Below are positions 7,320 through 14,989 of a stretch of DNA of 49,845 bases, one piece after another; the stretch's first letter is position 1, and each line of letters starts with the position of its first letter. A program made the translations under genes and the position numbers. Below the pieces are notes generated by a model. That model was not told where the DNA came from. It worked only from the letters and a program-made list of their open reading frames with translations, and did not search any database. Source of the DNA: a bacterium. GTDB taxonomy: Bacteria; Patescibacteriota; Minisyncoccia; Moranbacterales; UBA2206. The stretch is taken from positions 1-49,845 of the forward strand of contig JAJYDG010000003.1 of assembly GCA_021777675.1 (NCBI GenBank). Direction: 5' to 3'.

Positions 7320-10300
7320 ATGAAATATAATTTAGTCGCACAAAATCCGGAAAGCACCGTTGTTGCCGAATATCAGCGGCCCATTGATCGTGTGCGAGAT
7401 GGCAACGCCTACCAAAACGAAGCCGATCTTGAACGTGCTTTTGTCAAGCAACTAGAAACTCAAGCTTATGAATATTTGAAAATCACTTCTGAAAATGAGT
7501 TAGTAAGCAACTTGCGACAACAACTTGAAAAGCTAAACAATTTTTCCTTTTCTAATACCGAATGGGAAAGATTTTTCATAAGTGAAATTGCTAATTCCAA
7601 TCAAAGCATTGAAGAAAAAACCGCCACTATTCAAGAAGATATCACAAAAATACTAGACCGAGATGATGGCACTTTCAAAAATATTGATTTCATAGACAAG
7701 AAAAACATTCACAACAACAGCTTGCAGGTCATCAATCAATATGTCACAGACGAAGGACAACGCGTTAATCGCTATGATGTAACGGTGCTGGTGAATGGTT
7801 TGCCTCTTGTGCATATTGAGCTCAAACGCCGAGGCGTGGCGATCCAAGAAGCTTTCAATCAAATCAATCGCTATCATCGAGAAAGTTTTTGGGCTGCCAG
7901 CGGACTTTTTGAATATGTGCAATTGTTTGTCATTTCCAATGGAACGCATACAAAATATTACAGCAATACCACCAGATCGCAGCACATCAAGGAATCAAAT
8001 GAAGGTAAAACCAAGAAAGGCAAAAAAACGAGCACCAGTTTTGAATTTACTAGTTGGTGGGCGGATGCGACCAATCGGCCAATTATGGATCTGATTGATT
8101 TCGCCAAAACATTTTTTGCCAAGCATACGCTTTTGAATATTTTGACAAAATATTGCGTGTTTACCACGGACCACTTGCTTCTTGTTATGCGTCCCTATCA
8201 GATTGTGGCGACCGAACGAATATTGAACAAAATCGAGATCAGTACGAATTATAAAAAACTTGGGACAGCGGAAGCTGGGGGATACGTTTGGCACACCACC
8301 GGATCGGGAAAGACTTTGACCAGCTTCAAAACCGCTCAACTTGTCAGTAAATTGTCGTATGTGGACAAGGTATTATTTGTGGTTGATCGTAAGGATTTGG
8401 ACTATCAAACAATGCGAGAGTACGACAAATTTGAAAAAGGGGCGGCCAATAGCAACACTAGTACTGCTCTTTTGAAAAAGCAACTGGAAAATTCAAATGC
8501 CAGAATAATTGTAACGACCATCCAGAAGCTGGATAAATTTATTGGGAAAAATGCCAAACATGCAATATTTGACGGGCATATTGTGATTATTTTTGACGAA
8601 TGTCATCGTAGCCAATTTGGCGATATGCACGCGAGCATTGTCAAAGCCTTTAAAAACTATCATTTATTTGGTTTTACCGGTACGCCAATTTTTGCCGTTA
8701 ATTCTTCAGCTGGTGGGCGAGTTGATATTAAAACTACCGCGCAGGCTTTTGGAGAAAAATTGCATACCTATACAATCGTGGATGCAATTGCGGATAAAAA
8801 CGTTCTGCCGTTTAGAATTGACTATATTTCAACCGTTCATGAAGCTGAGAATGTCGAGGATAAAAAAGTTCCAGATATTGATCGCGAAGCTGTGCTTGCC
8901 GCACCTGAACGTTTGACAAATATTGTCAAGTACATTCGTGAGCATTTTGATCAAAAAACTAAGCGCAACAGTTTTTATAAAATCCAAGAGCGGAGGATGG
9001 CAGGCTTCAACTCAATTTTTGCCGTTTCATCTATCGATGTGGCCAAAAAATATTATCTTGAGTTTAAAAAACAATTAGATGGCGAACCAAGCGATAAACA
9101 ACTTAAAATAGCGACGATTTTCAGTTTTGGAGTGAACGACGAAGATGCAGACAGTATGCTTGATGAAAATTCAGAGGATACAAGCGGGCTGGACGTTAAC
9201 TCGCGAGATTTTCTTGAGAGCGCTATCTCAGATTATAACCAAATGTTTGGCACTTCCTATGACACTTCATCGGATAAGTTCCAAAATTATTATAAAGATG
9301 TCAGCGAGCGAGTGAAAAAAAGAGAAATAGACATTCTGATTGTGGTAAATATGTTTTTGACTGGGTTTGACGCGACAACTCTCAACACTTTGTGGGTGGA
9401 TAAAAATCTGCGTTTGCATGGCTTGCTCCAGGCATTTTCTAGGACTAATCGCATTTTGAATAGTGTGAAAACTTTTGGAAATATTGTTTGTTTTCGTAAC
9501 TTGGAAAAAGCAACCAATGAATCTATCGCGCTTTTTGGCGACAAAGAAGCGAGTGGAATTGTGCTTCTCAGGACCTATGGAGACTACTATAATGGCTATA
9601 AAGACGGCGATAAAGAAGTGTGGGGATATAAGAGTTTAATAGACGAACTTTTAAAGAAATTCCCAGTAGGAGAAAGGATTGTCGGTGAGCAGAATCAAAA
9701 AGATTTTATCAAATTATATGGAGCGGTTTTGCGCATGCGAAATATTCTCACAACCTTTGATGAATTTGCAGGTCAGGAAATTTTATCTCCGCGTGATGTG
9801 CAAGATTATCACAGTAGGTATATCGATTTGTACAATGAATTTCGCAAAAGCACAGAAGAAGAAAAAGAAAACGTTAATGATGATCTGGTCTTTGAGATGG
9901 AATTAATAAAACAAGTCGAAATCAACATTGACTATATTTTGGGTCTTATCAAGAAATACCACGAGGATCATGTAAAAAATAAAGAGCTCCTGGTTGATAT
10001 TAATAAAGCCATCGATTCTAGTGTCGAGCTTCGCAATAAAAAAGATCTTATTAATCAATTTATTGCCTCCCTTGATGCGCACTCTGTTATTGATGAAGAT
10101 TGGCAAAAATTTATCAAAGAAAAGAAAATTGAGGAATTGGAAGAAATTATTAAAAATGAAAATCTTGACCGAGAAGCGACCTATAAGTTTATAAACAATG
10201 CTTTTAGGGATGGAAACGTTGCGACAACCGGCACCGCAATTTCAAAAGTATTGCCACCAGTATCTCGATTTTCTCCAACTGGCGAACGAACACAAAAACG

Positions 10301-10364
10301 AGAAAGTGTTTTGAATAAGTTGACAAATTTCTTTGAGAGATTCTTTGATATTTCGCGAGGCTAG
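7320..10364 (+). CDS. hsdR: Type I restriction enzyme R subunit (endonuclease and translocase)
   Basis: The 1014-residue HsdR is complete. The N-terminal nuclease domain has YDVTVLVNGLPLVHIELKRRG (about 150-171), giving the D ... E-x-K catalytic pattern. The SF2 translocase follows: Walker A in HTTGSGKT (about 323-330), Walker B/motif II DECHRSQFG (about 425-433), motif III GFTGTP (about 451), and motif VI-like LLQAFSRTNR (about 702). The C-terminal helical domain contacts the methylase core. Together with HsdM and HsdS it forms the R2M2S complex that translocates DNA and cuts it remotely when the target is unmethylated. The gene is last in the locus, 5 bases after rhuM, and all motifs look intact, so the system is probably functional. 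Confidence 0.96.
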   Translation: MKYNLVAQNPESTVVAEYQRPIDRVRDGNAYQNEADLERAFVKQLETQAYEYLKITSENELVSNLRQQLEKLNNFSFSNTEWERFFISEIANSNQSIEEKTATIQEDITKILDRDDGTFKNIDFIDKKNIHNNSLQVINQYVTDEGQRVNRYDVTVLVNGLPLVHIELKRRGVAIQEAFNQINRYHRESFWAASGLFEYVQLFVISNGTHTKYYSNTTRSQHIKESNEGKTKKGKKTSTSFEFTSWWADATNRPIMDLIDFAKTFFAKHTLLNILTKYCVFTTDHLLLVMRPYQIVATERILNKIEISTNYKKLGTAEAGGYVWHTTGSGKTLTSFKTAQLVSKLSYVDKVLFVVDRKDLDYQTMREYDKFEKGAANSNTSTALLKKQLENSNARIIVTTIQKLDKFIGKNAKHAIFDGHIVIIFDECHRSQFGDMHASIVKAFKNYHLFGFTGTPIFAVNSSAGGRVDIKTTAQAFGEKLHTYTIVDAIADKNVLPFRIDYISTVHEAENVEDKKVPDIDREAVLAAPERLTNIVKYIREHFDQKTKRNSFYKIQERRMAGFNSIFAVSSIDVAKKYYLEFKKQLDGEPSDKQLKIATIFSFGVNDEDADSMLDENSEDTSGLDVNSRDFLESAISDYNQMFGTSYDTSSDKFQNYYKDVSERVKKREIDILIVVNMFLTGFDATTLNTLWVDKNLRLHGLLQAFSRTNRILNSVKTFGNIVCFRNLEKATNESIALFGDKEASGIVLLRTYGDYYNGYKDGDKEVWGYKSLIDELLKKFPVGERIVGEQNQKDFIKLYGAVLRMRNILTTFDEFAGQEILSPRDVQDYHSRYIDLYNEFRKSTEEEKENVNDDLVFEMELIKQVEINIDYILGLIKKYHEDHVKNKELLVDINKAIDSSVELRNKKDLINQFIASLDAHSVIDEDWQKFIKEKKIEELEEIIKNENLDREATYKFINNAFRDGNVATTGTAISKVLPPVSRFSPTGERTQKRESVLNKLTNFFERFFDISRG

Positions 10365-10406
10365 GGAATTTATATAATTTATTTATTTTCGCAAATTGAT
10401 TTTTAG

Positions 10407-10415
10407 TGTTATGAT
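10407..10415 (+). promoter_or_regulatory. Extended -10 promoter element, near-leaderless
   Basis: TGT directly precedes TATGAT (10410-10415). A start about 7 bases downstream falls at or next to the ATG at 10422, so the mRNA for the iron-sulfur protein may be leaderless. No good -35 is visible. Confidence 0.45.
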
Positions 10416-10421
10416 TAAGCT

Positions 10422-11471
10422 ATGCGAATCAAAATCAATAATAAAAAATATATCGTCAATTTTGGCGAAACTGTTTTGGATGTTTGCCGAAGAGAGGGGA
10501 TTCCGATTTCAACTCTTTGCGCATTTGAAGAACTGTTGCGCGGAGCGGTTTGCCGATTGTGTCTTGTAGAAACAAATAAAACCGATAGATTGGTAACCTC
10601 TTGCACAACTAAAGTTTGTGATGGATTGGAAGTGATTACGGAAAGTGAAAAAATTCAAAAAGCGCGTCGAATTAATTTGGAATTGCTTTGGGCTGACCAT
10701 GCCGGAAAATGTTCCACTTGCAAAAAAAATCGAATATGTGAATTGCAAAAACTGGCAGAAGAGTATAAAATTGAAAATTTCCATTTTGTACCGAGAAAGA
10801 GTGAAATGACAGATATGGAAGAACAAAAACTTTTATATGATAACTGGTCACGAGTGGTGGTGGAAAATGAAAATCCTTGTATTTCGCGTAATTCTGAATT
10901 GTGCATAGAATGTCGCCGATGTATTAATGTTTGTCCCGAGCGTAAATTCGGGTTTAACTATCGTGCCGGAGATGTTGTCGTGGGAACTCCATATGAAAAT
11001 GTGTTGGAGTGCAGTTTTTGTGGAGAATGTGTGCGAGCTTGTCCGACCGGAGCGCTGACAGATCAAAACAATTTTGTTAAGATTATTGAAGAATTGGATG
11101 ATTTAAAAAAATTTTCGGTGGCGGTAATGGATTTTGCAATGGAAGAAAAAATAGGAAAGCAAGTAGAAGATATTTCGTCGGAGAAAGATTTGGATAAATT
11201 ACTTTTTAATTTGGGCTTCGAAAAAATTATAAAGCTGACAAGAAAAGATCAAGGCGACGAAGACGAAATCATTAAAAATATCAAAACTGAATATGCTAAA
11301 AAAGAAAAAATTAATCCTGAAAACATTCGCACTTTTTTTATTTCAACTAAAATTTATAAAAAAGCTAAAAAAAACGAATATCTAAACTATGTATTGAGCG
11401 AACGGGAAATAGCAAGATTGGTACGAGATAAAAATAAAATTGTGGCGGGAAAGCTGAAAATTAAAACTTAA
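10422..11471 (+). CDS. NuoG/HydA-like iron-sulfur protein, apparent [FeFe]-hydrogenase remnant without the H-cluster core
   Basis: The first 215 residues keep the whole electron-relay half of an [FeFe]-hydrogenase/NuoG large subunit. They hold a 2Fe-2S site (C33, C44, C47, C61), the His-ligated cluster (H93, C97, C100, C106 in a HxxxCxxCx5CELQ pattern) and two 4Fe-4S motifs (C161/164/167/171 and C197/200/203/207). After that the protein should carry about 350 residues of H-cluster domain, but only about 135 remain. They look like eroded ends of it: FSVAVMDFAMEEKIGKQ, and FFISTKIYKKAKKNEYLNYVLSEREIARLV in the place of the MPCxxKK ... DYVLTTRELARLI stretch, with the catalytic Cys replaced by Ser. 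Hydrogen chemistry is therefore not expected. It may be an electron carrier with an unknown partner. No hydrogenase maturation genes or NuoE/F are nearby. Confidence 0.85.
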   Translation: MRIKINNKKYIVNFGETVLDVCRREGIPISTLCAFEELLRGAVCRLCLVETNKTDRLVTSCTTKVCDGLEVITESEKIQKARRINLELLWADHAGKCSTCKKNRICELQKLAEEYKIENFHFVPRKSEMTDMEEQKLLYDNWSRVVVENENPCISRNSELCIECRRCINVCPERKFGFNYRAGDVVVGTPYENVLECSFCGECVRACPTGALTDQNNFVKIIEELDDLKKFSVAVMDFAMEEKIGKQVEDISSEKDLDKLLFNLGFEKIIKLTRKDQGDEDEIIKNIKTEYAKKEKINPENIRTFFISTKIYKKAKKNEYLNYVLSEREIARLVRDKNKIVAGKLKIKT

Positions 11472-11519
11472 AATTGTGTTTAGCTATGTGGATAATTTTT
11501 TATTTTATCATGCAAGTTC

Positions 11520-11548
11520 TTGAAGATTCATGGAAAATATGCTATATT
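11520..11548 (+). promoter_or_regulatory. Promoter upstream of the SET-domain gene
   Basis: TTGAAG (11520-11525), a 17-base spacer and TATATT (11543-11548), with TGC directly before the -10, make a good sigma-70-type extended promoter. The predicted start near 11555 gives a leader of about 130 bases before the ATG at 11684. That leader contains imperfect direct repeats CGCATAACCTGCAAATT (11589-11605) and CGCATAGCTGCACATT (11630-11645). Confidence 0.65.
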
Positions 11549-11683
11549 TATTTTGTAAGTTAGTGACAGTTGAATAATAATGAAATTTCGCATAACCTGC
11601 AAATTTTGGCAATTATTCGACAATAAGTTCGCATAGCTGCACATTAAGTGAAATATTTTTCTAAAATTTTTTTCAGCTAAAAT

Positions 11684-12079
11684 ATGCAAAGCAAAACAAC
11701 AGAATTTTCATTTGTACTAAAAAATTCACATTACGGAATTGGCGTTTTTGCCGTTCATGATATTAAAGCTGGTACATATCTCAGGGTATTTGGTGATGAA
11801 GATAATGAGGGTGATGTTTCAATTGTTAGAAAAAAGGAAGATGTGCCAGAGTTTTTTAGATCTTATTGTGTGGACAGGGGTAATACTATGATGTGTCCTA
11901 AAGATTTTGGTTGCATGGAAGTCGGCTGGCATATTAATCATTCAAAAACGCCAAACACCCATCATCATAATTATGAATTTTTTGCTTTGAGAGATATCAA
12001 GGCAGGAGAGGAAATAACGATTGATTATAATACATTAGAAGAGTCCGATGAAGCTAAAGAAGAATTCTATAAGGAGTGA
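11684..12079 (+). CDS. SET-domain protein (putative lysine methyltransferase)
   Basis: The 131-residue protein is a minimal SET domain. It shows the opening GIGVFAVHDIKAGTYL (about 18-33), the central GWHINHSKTPNTHHHN (about 84-99, the NH motif that helps bind S-adenosylmethionine) and the closing DIKAGEEITIDYNTLEE (about 105-121), with the catalytic-type Tyr in DYN. SET proteins methylate lysines in eukaryotes; small bacterial forms are common in CPR genomes and their targets are mostly unknown. No post-SET cysteine cluster is present. The gene has its own promoter with a long leader and no obvious operon partner; the antiporter gene starts 118 bases later. The fold call is secure; the substrate cannot be guessed from the context. 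Confidence 0.88.
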   Translation: MQSKTTEFSFVLKNSHYGIGVFAVHDIKAGTYLRVFGDEDNEGDVSIVRKKEDVPEFFRSYCVDRGNTMMCPKDFGCMEVGWHINHSKTPNTHHHNYEFFALRDIKAGEEITIDYNTLEESDEAKEEFYKE

Positions 12080-12197
12080 AAAAAATTTGATTTTTAATTT
12101 ATTTATGAAGAGGTCTCAAGGTGTTTTTTTGCTCCTAAAATTGCAAAAAAGACGATTTTATTTTTATTTAAAAATTAATGAATAAAAACCAAGAAAA

Positions 12198-13469
12198 ATG
12201 TGCCATTCTGACTTAATTTTATTTATATTTTCTTTTTCTGTATTGCTCTTCGTAGCAATAGCTTTTGGTCGTCTGGCTCAAAAACTGGGGATGCCGAAAA
12301 TTATCGGGGAGCTATTGGGTGGAATTGTTTTCGGACCGACAGTATTGGGAACATTTTTCCCAGAAACTCAAAACTGGCTTTTTTCCTATTCTGATTCGAT
12401 TCTTGTTTCTAGGGATGTTTTGATAAAATTCAGCGCGATACTGCTTCTTTTCATAATTGGTCTGGAAGTTAATCTTTCTAAGGTCAAGGAACTCAAAAAA
12501 ACAATTATTTGGATAAGTCTTTTTGGTTCGGTCTTTCCATTCGTATTGGGCGTAGCTTCTGTTTTTCTTTTTCCGAGAGTTTGGAATTATGTTCCTTCTC
12601 AAAATGAATGGCTTTTGCCTTTATTTATCGGAACCGCCCTGTCCATTTCTGCACTGCCAGTCATTGCTAGAATTCTAATGGATTTGGGAATGCTTAAAAG
12701 CAAGGTCGGCTCAATTATCTTAGCTACCGCCACAATTGATGATATTGTAGGCTGGATTCTCTTTGCCCTTATTACCGCCTATTTTGTTCCATCAGGAGTC
12801 AGTCAGATAAATCCATTGATAACGGTAGCTATTGTTTTGGCGATGTTTTTCTTTGTCATTACTTATGGCAACGGATTGACCAAAAAATTTATCGCTTGGA
12901 GTGAGAAAAAAGAAGACGGAGACAATCTGTTTTTAGGATTGACGCTAGTCCTCGTTCTTGCTTTCTCCGCTCTGACAGAACGAATCGGTATCAACGCAGT
13001 TCTTGGAGCATTTCTCGTTGGTTTGGCGTTTTCAAACTGCGAATCGCACAAGATGCACGATTCTCTGCGTAAGGTGGTAATGTCTGTATTTTCTCCTTTG
13101 TATTTCGTTTCAGTCGGCTTGGGAGTGAATTTAATTAAAAATTTTGATATGACGCTGGCGTTGATTGTACTTGCGATTGCTATTATCGGTAAGGTTGGAG
13201 GAGTTTGGATGGGCGCAAAAATATCAAAATTAAGTGACAGGGAATCCTTGGCAGTAGGATTTGGAATGAATGCCAGGGGGGCAGTAGGAATTATTCTTGT
13301 TACTTCGGCTCATCAGGCAGGGATAATAGACGAGAGAGTTTATGTGGCTCTTTTGGTAATGGCTATAATAACCAGTCTAATTAGCGGCCCAATGATGAAA
13401 AAAATTCTTGAAAATTATTATGGCATAGCTGGAACAGAAGAAGAAAGAAGAAGAATACTAACATCGTAG
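12198..13469 (+). CDS. CPA2-family cation/proton antiporter
   Basis: This 423-residue membrane protein has about 12 hydrophobic segments. It begins with LILFIFSFSVLLFVAIAFGRLAQ and GMPKIIGELLGGIVFGP, the usual first helices of KefB/GerN/NapA-type antiporters. ATATIDDIVGWILFAL (about 175-190) carries the paired acidic residues (DD) of the ion-binding site, and GFGMNARGAVGIIL (about 353-366) is the conserved late motif. There is no C-terminal TrkA-N/RCK domain, so it resembles the bare NapA/GerN type rather than full KefB/C. It likely exchanges Na+ or K+ for protons at the cytoplasmic membrane. The start ATG at 12198 leads straight into the first helix. I see no strong promoter of its own and no clear terminator in the preceding 118 bases. 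Confidence 0.9.
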   Translation: MCHSDLILFIFSFSVLLFVAIAFGRLAQKLGMPKIIGELLGGIVFGPTVLGTFFPETQNWLFSYSDSILVSRDVLIKFSAILLLFIIGLEVNLSKVKELKKTIIWISLFGSVFPFVLGVASVFLFPRVWNYVPSQNEWLLPLFIGTALSISALPVIARILMDLGMLKSKVGSIILATATIDDIVGWILFALITAYFVPSGVSQINPLITVAIVLAMFFFVITYGNGLTKKFIAWSEKKEDGDNLFLGLTLVLVLAFSALTERIGINAVLGAFLVGLAFSNCESHKMHDSLRKVVMSVFSPLYFVSVGLGVNLIKNFDMTLALIVLAIAIIGKVGGVWMGAKISKLSDRESLAVGFGMNARGAVGIILVTSAHQAGIIDERVYVALLVMAIITSLISGPMMKKILENYYGIAGTEEERRRILTS

Positions 13470-13617
13470 GAATGGGTAGTTTTTGATTTTGGGCATTCAC
13501 CCCCAACTCCTCTGCTTAAAATCAAAAAAACTTTGAATATTCCTGAAGTTATGTGAAATAGCTGGAAGTTTTTTATTTTTTGAATATGTTGCCATCTTTT
13601 CAATCTTTTATGATGCA

Positions 13618-13646
13618 TTTACAAACTGCCCAAAAAGATTTAGAAT
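13618..13646 (+). promoter_or_regulatory. Promoter for the small membrane protein and tRNA-Pro
   Basis: TTTACA (13618-13623), a 17-base spacer and TAGAAT (13641-13646) form a plausible promoter; the start would be near 13653. The rest of the 13470-13701 gap holds an AT-rich inverted repeat (AGTTTTTGATTTT at 13478-13490 against AAAATCAAAAAAACT at 13518-13532) without a following T-run; nothing else is recognised. Confidence 0.5.
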
Positions 13647-13701
13647 AGCTTTATGCTGTTTTTTTAGTTTATTTTAGCCACATCGTTATTCTTTTAATTT
13701 T

Positions 13702-13995
13702 ATGTCTTTTAAGAAATTATTAAAGCCAACAAAGGGAAAAATGCTTTTTTTTGTTGGACTGTTTATCATCTTGGGGCTGTTGAAAATATTCACCTTGCAA
13801 CATCTTTCCGGGGAAATCTATAAAATGTCTTTATTGGAGCAATATAAATTCCAATTTTTACACAGGAATGATAAATGGTATCGAAAAAGCGATCAGTCTT
13901 TTTGGTTGGGAATAATATTTTTGCATCTCATTGCGACCTATTTGATTATTTGCGTCTTGGCGTTTATTACTAATCGTCTAAGGGGAAAGGATTAA
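13702..13995 (+). CDS. Small two-helix membrane protein, unknown function
   Basis: I do not recognise this 97-residue protein. It has a basic N-terminus (MSFKKLLKPTKGK), a first membrane segment (MLFFVGLFIILGLLKIF, about 14-31), an exposed 35-residue loop rich in charged and aromatic residues (LHRNDKWYRKSDQSFW), a second membrane segment (LGIIFLHLIATYLIICVLAF, about 70-90) and a short basic tail. The positive-inside rule puts both ends in the cytoplasm. It ends 20 bases before tRNA-Pro and is probably transcribed with it. Base use is like its neighbours, and a plausible promoter precedes it, so I consider it a real gene. Confidence 0.65.
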   Translation: MSFKKLLKPTKGKMLFFVGLFIILGLLKIFTLQHLSGEIYKMSLLEQYKFQFLHRNDKWYRKSDQSFWLGIIFLHLIATYLIICVLAFITNRLRGKD

Positions 13996-14015
13996 AAGAT
14001 AAAAATAAAAAAAAG

Positions 14016-14086
14016 CGGGCTGTAGTATACCGGTAGTACGCGTCCATGGGGTGGATGTAGACCGAGTTCGATTCTCGGCAGCCCGA
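14016..14086 (+). tRNA. tRNA-Pro (anticodon GGG)
   Basis: The full cloverleaf can be drawn: acceptor CGGGCTG/CAGCCCG with discriminator A, D-stem GTAT/GTAC, anticodon stem CGTCC/GGATG with loop ATGGGGT (anticodon GGG), a four-base variable loop, and T-arm CCGAG-TTCGATT-CTCGG. C1-G72 is the normal identity pair for bacterial proline tRNA. The 3' CCA is not encoded and must be added. GGG reads CCC and CCU. AAAAGCGG (14011-14018, overlapping the 5' end) has its exact complement CCGCTTTT at 14133-14140, which could pair the precursor ends. Confidence 0.95.
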
Positions 14087-14159
14087 CTGGCAGAGATAAA
14101 GCAGAAAATAACCCTAATACCAGCTAATAAAACCGCTTTTACTTAAGAGTGGATAATGT

Positions 14160-14984
14160 ATGGTCAATCGAATATATAAAAAAATTAAAAATGTTCTTTT
14201 CGCTGATCCACAGTTGCTTTTTCAAGAAGAAAAAGAATTAATCAAGCAAGCATTTTACTTTCCCGCCAAAAGTGAGCGCGCAATTTTGTTGATTCACGGT
14301 TGGACATCAACTTCCTATGAGGTGCGTCGATTAGGGAGATATCTCAATCAAAATGGTTATACCGTTTTAGCGCCAATGTTGCGCGGACATGGGACGACTA
14401 TGCGTGATTTGAGCGATGTGCATTGGAATATGTGGTTAGTGGACATTAGAAAAGAATATGAAAAACTAAAAAAAACACATAAAAAAGTTTTTATTGGGGG
14501 GACATCGATTGGCGCTAATCTTTCCGCTGTTCTTGCTGGCGAGGAAAAAGAAATAGCCGGTGTGGTGCTTATGGCAATGCCCTATAAAATAAAATTTGAG
14601 AAATTAGCTGTCGTTTTTGCCAGGATAATGCTTTTGTGCGGAAAAAAATATAATCATAAAATATATCCTCCGACATTTGGTCTCTCCACAACGATTACGC
14701 GGTTGATTTCTTATCAAACATATCCAATCAAGTCGGCGTTAGAGTCTTTTGAATTAATCAAGGAATCGCGAAAAAAATTGGGTGATATTACGCAACCCTG
14801 TTTGATTATTCAGTCAAAAGATGATCATATTGTAGCCAAGCAAAGTTTAGAGCTGATTTTTTCCAACATTAAATCTAAAATTAAGAAAAAGAAATATCTT
14901 ACTCAGGCTTATCATACTTTCATTTCAGATATTAAAAACGAACATGTTTTTCAGGATATTTTGCATTTTTTGGATGAAAATTAA
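14160..14984 (+). CDS. Alpha/beta hydrolase (esterase/monoacylglycerol-lipase-like)
   Basis: The 274-residue protein has the alpha/beta-hydrolase pattern. AILLIHGWTSTSYEVRRLGR (about 41-60) gives the oxyanion HG motif, YTVLAPMLRGHGTT (67-80) follows, and the nucleophile elbow is GTSIG (114-118, Ser116). The acid is likely in QSKDDHIV (about 218-225) and the base His in QAYHTFISD (about 250). Layout and motifs are closest to the Est30/carboxylesterase and monoacylglycerol-lipase group that cleaves short acyl esters. There is no signal peptide, so it acts in the cytoplasm. The glycosyltransferase gene starts 5 bases after its stop, so the two are probably co-expressed; a role in lipid or glycolipid turnover is a guess from that pairing. 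Confidence 0.88.
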   Translation: MVNRIYKKIKNVLFADPQLLFQEEKELIKQAFYFPAKSERAILLIHGWTSTSYEVRRLGRYLNQNGYTVLAPMLRGHGTTMRDLSDVHWNMWLVDIRKEYEKLKKTHKKVFIGGTSIGANLSAVLAGEEKEIAGVVLMAMPYKIKFEKLAVVFARIMLLCGKKYNHKIYPPTFGLSTTITRLISYQTYPIKSALESFELIKESRKKLGDITQPCLIIQSKDDHIVAKQSLELIFSNIKSKIKKKKYLTQAYHTFISDIKNEHVFQDILHFLDEN

Positions 14985-14989
14985 AAAAT

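Noticed and set aside
10422..11471. Active [FeFe]-hydrogenase
   Set aside because: The H-cluster motifs are missing and the protein is several hundred residues too short.
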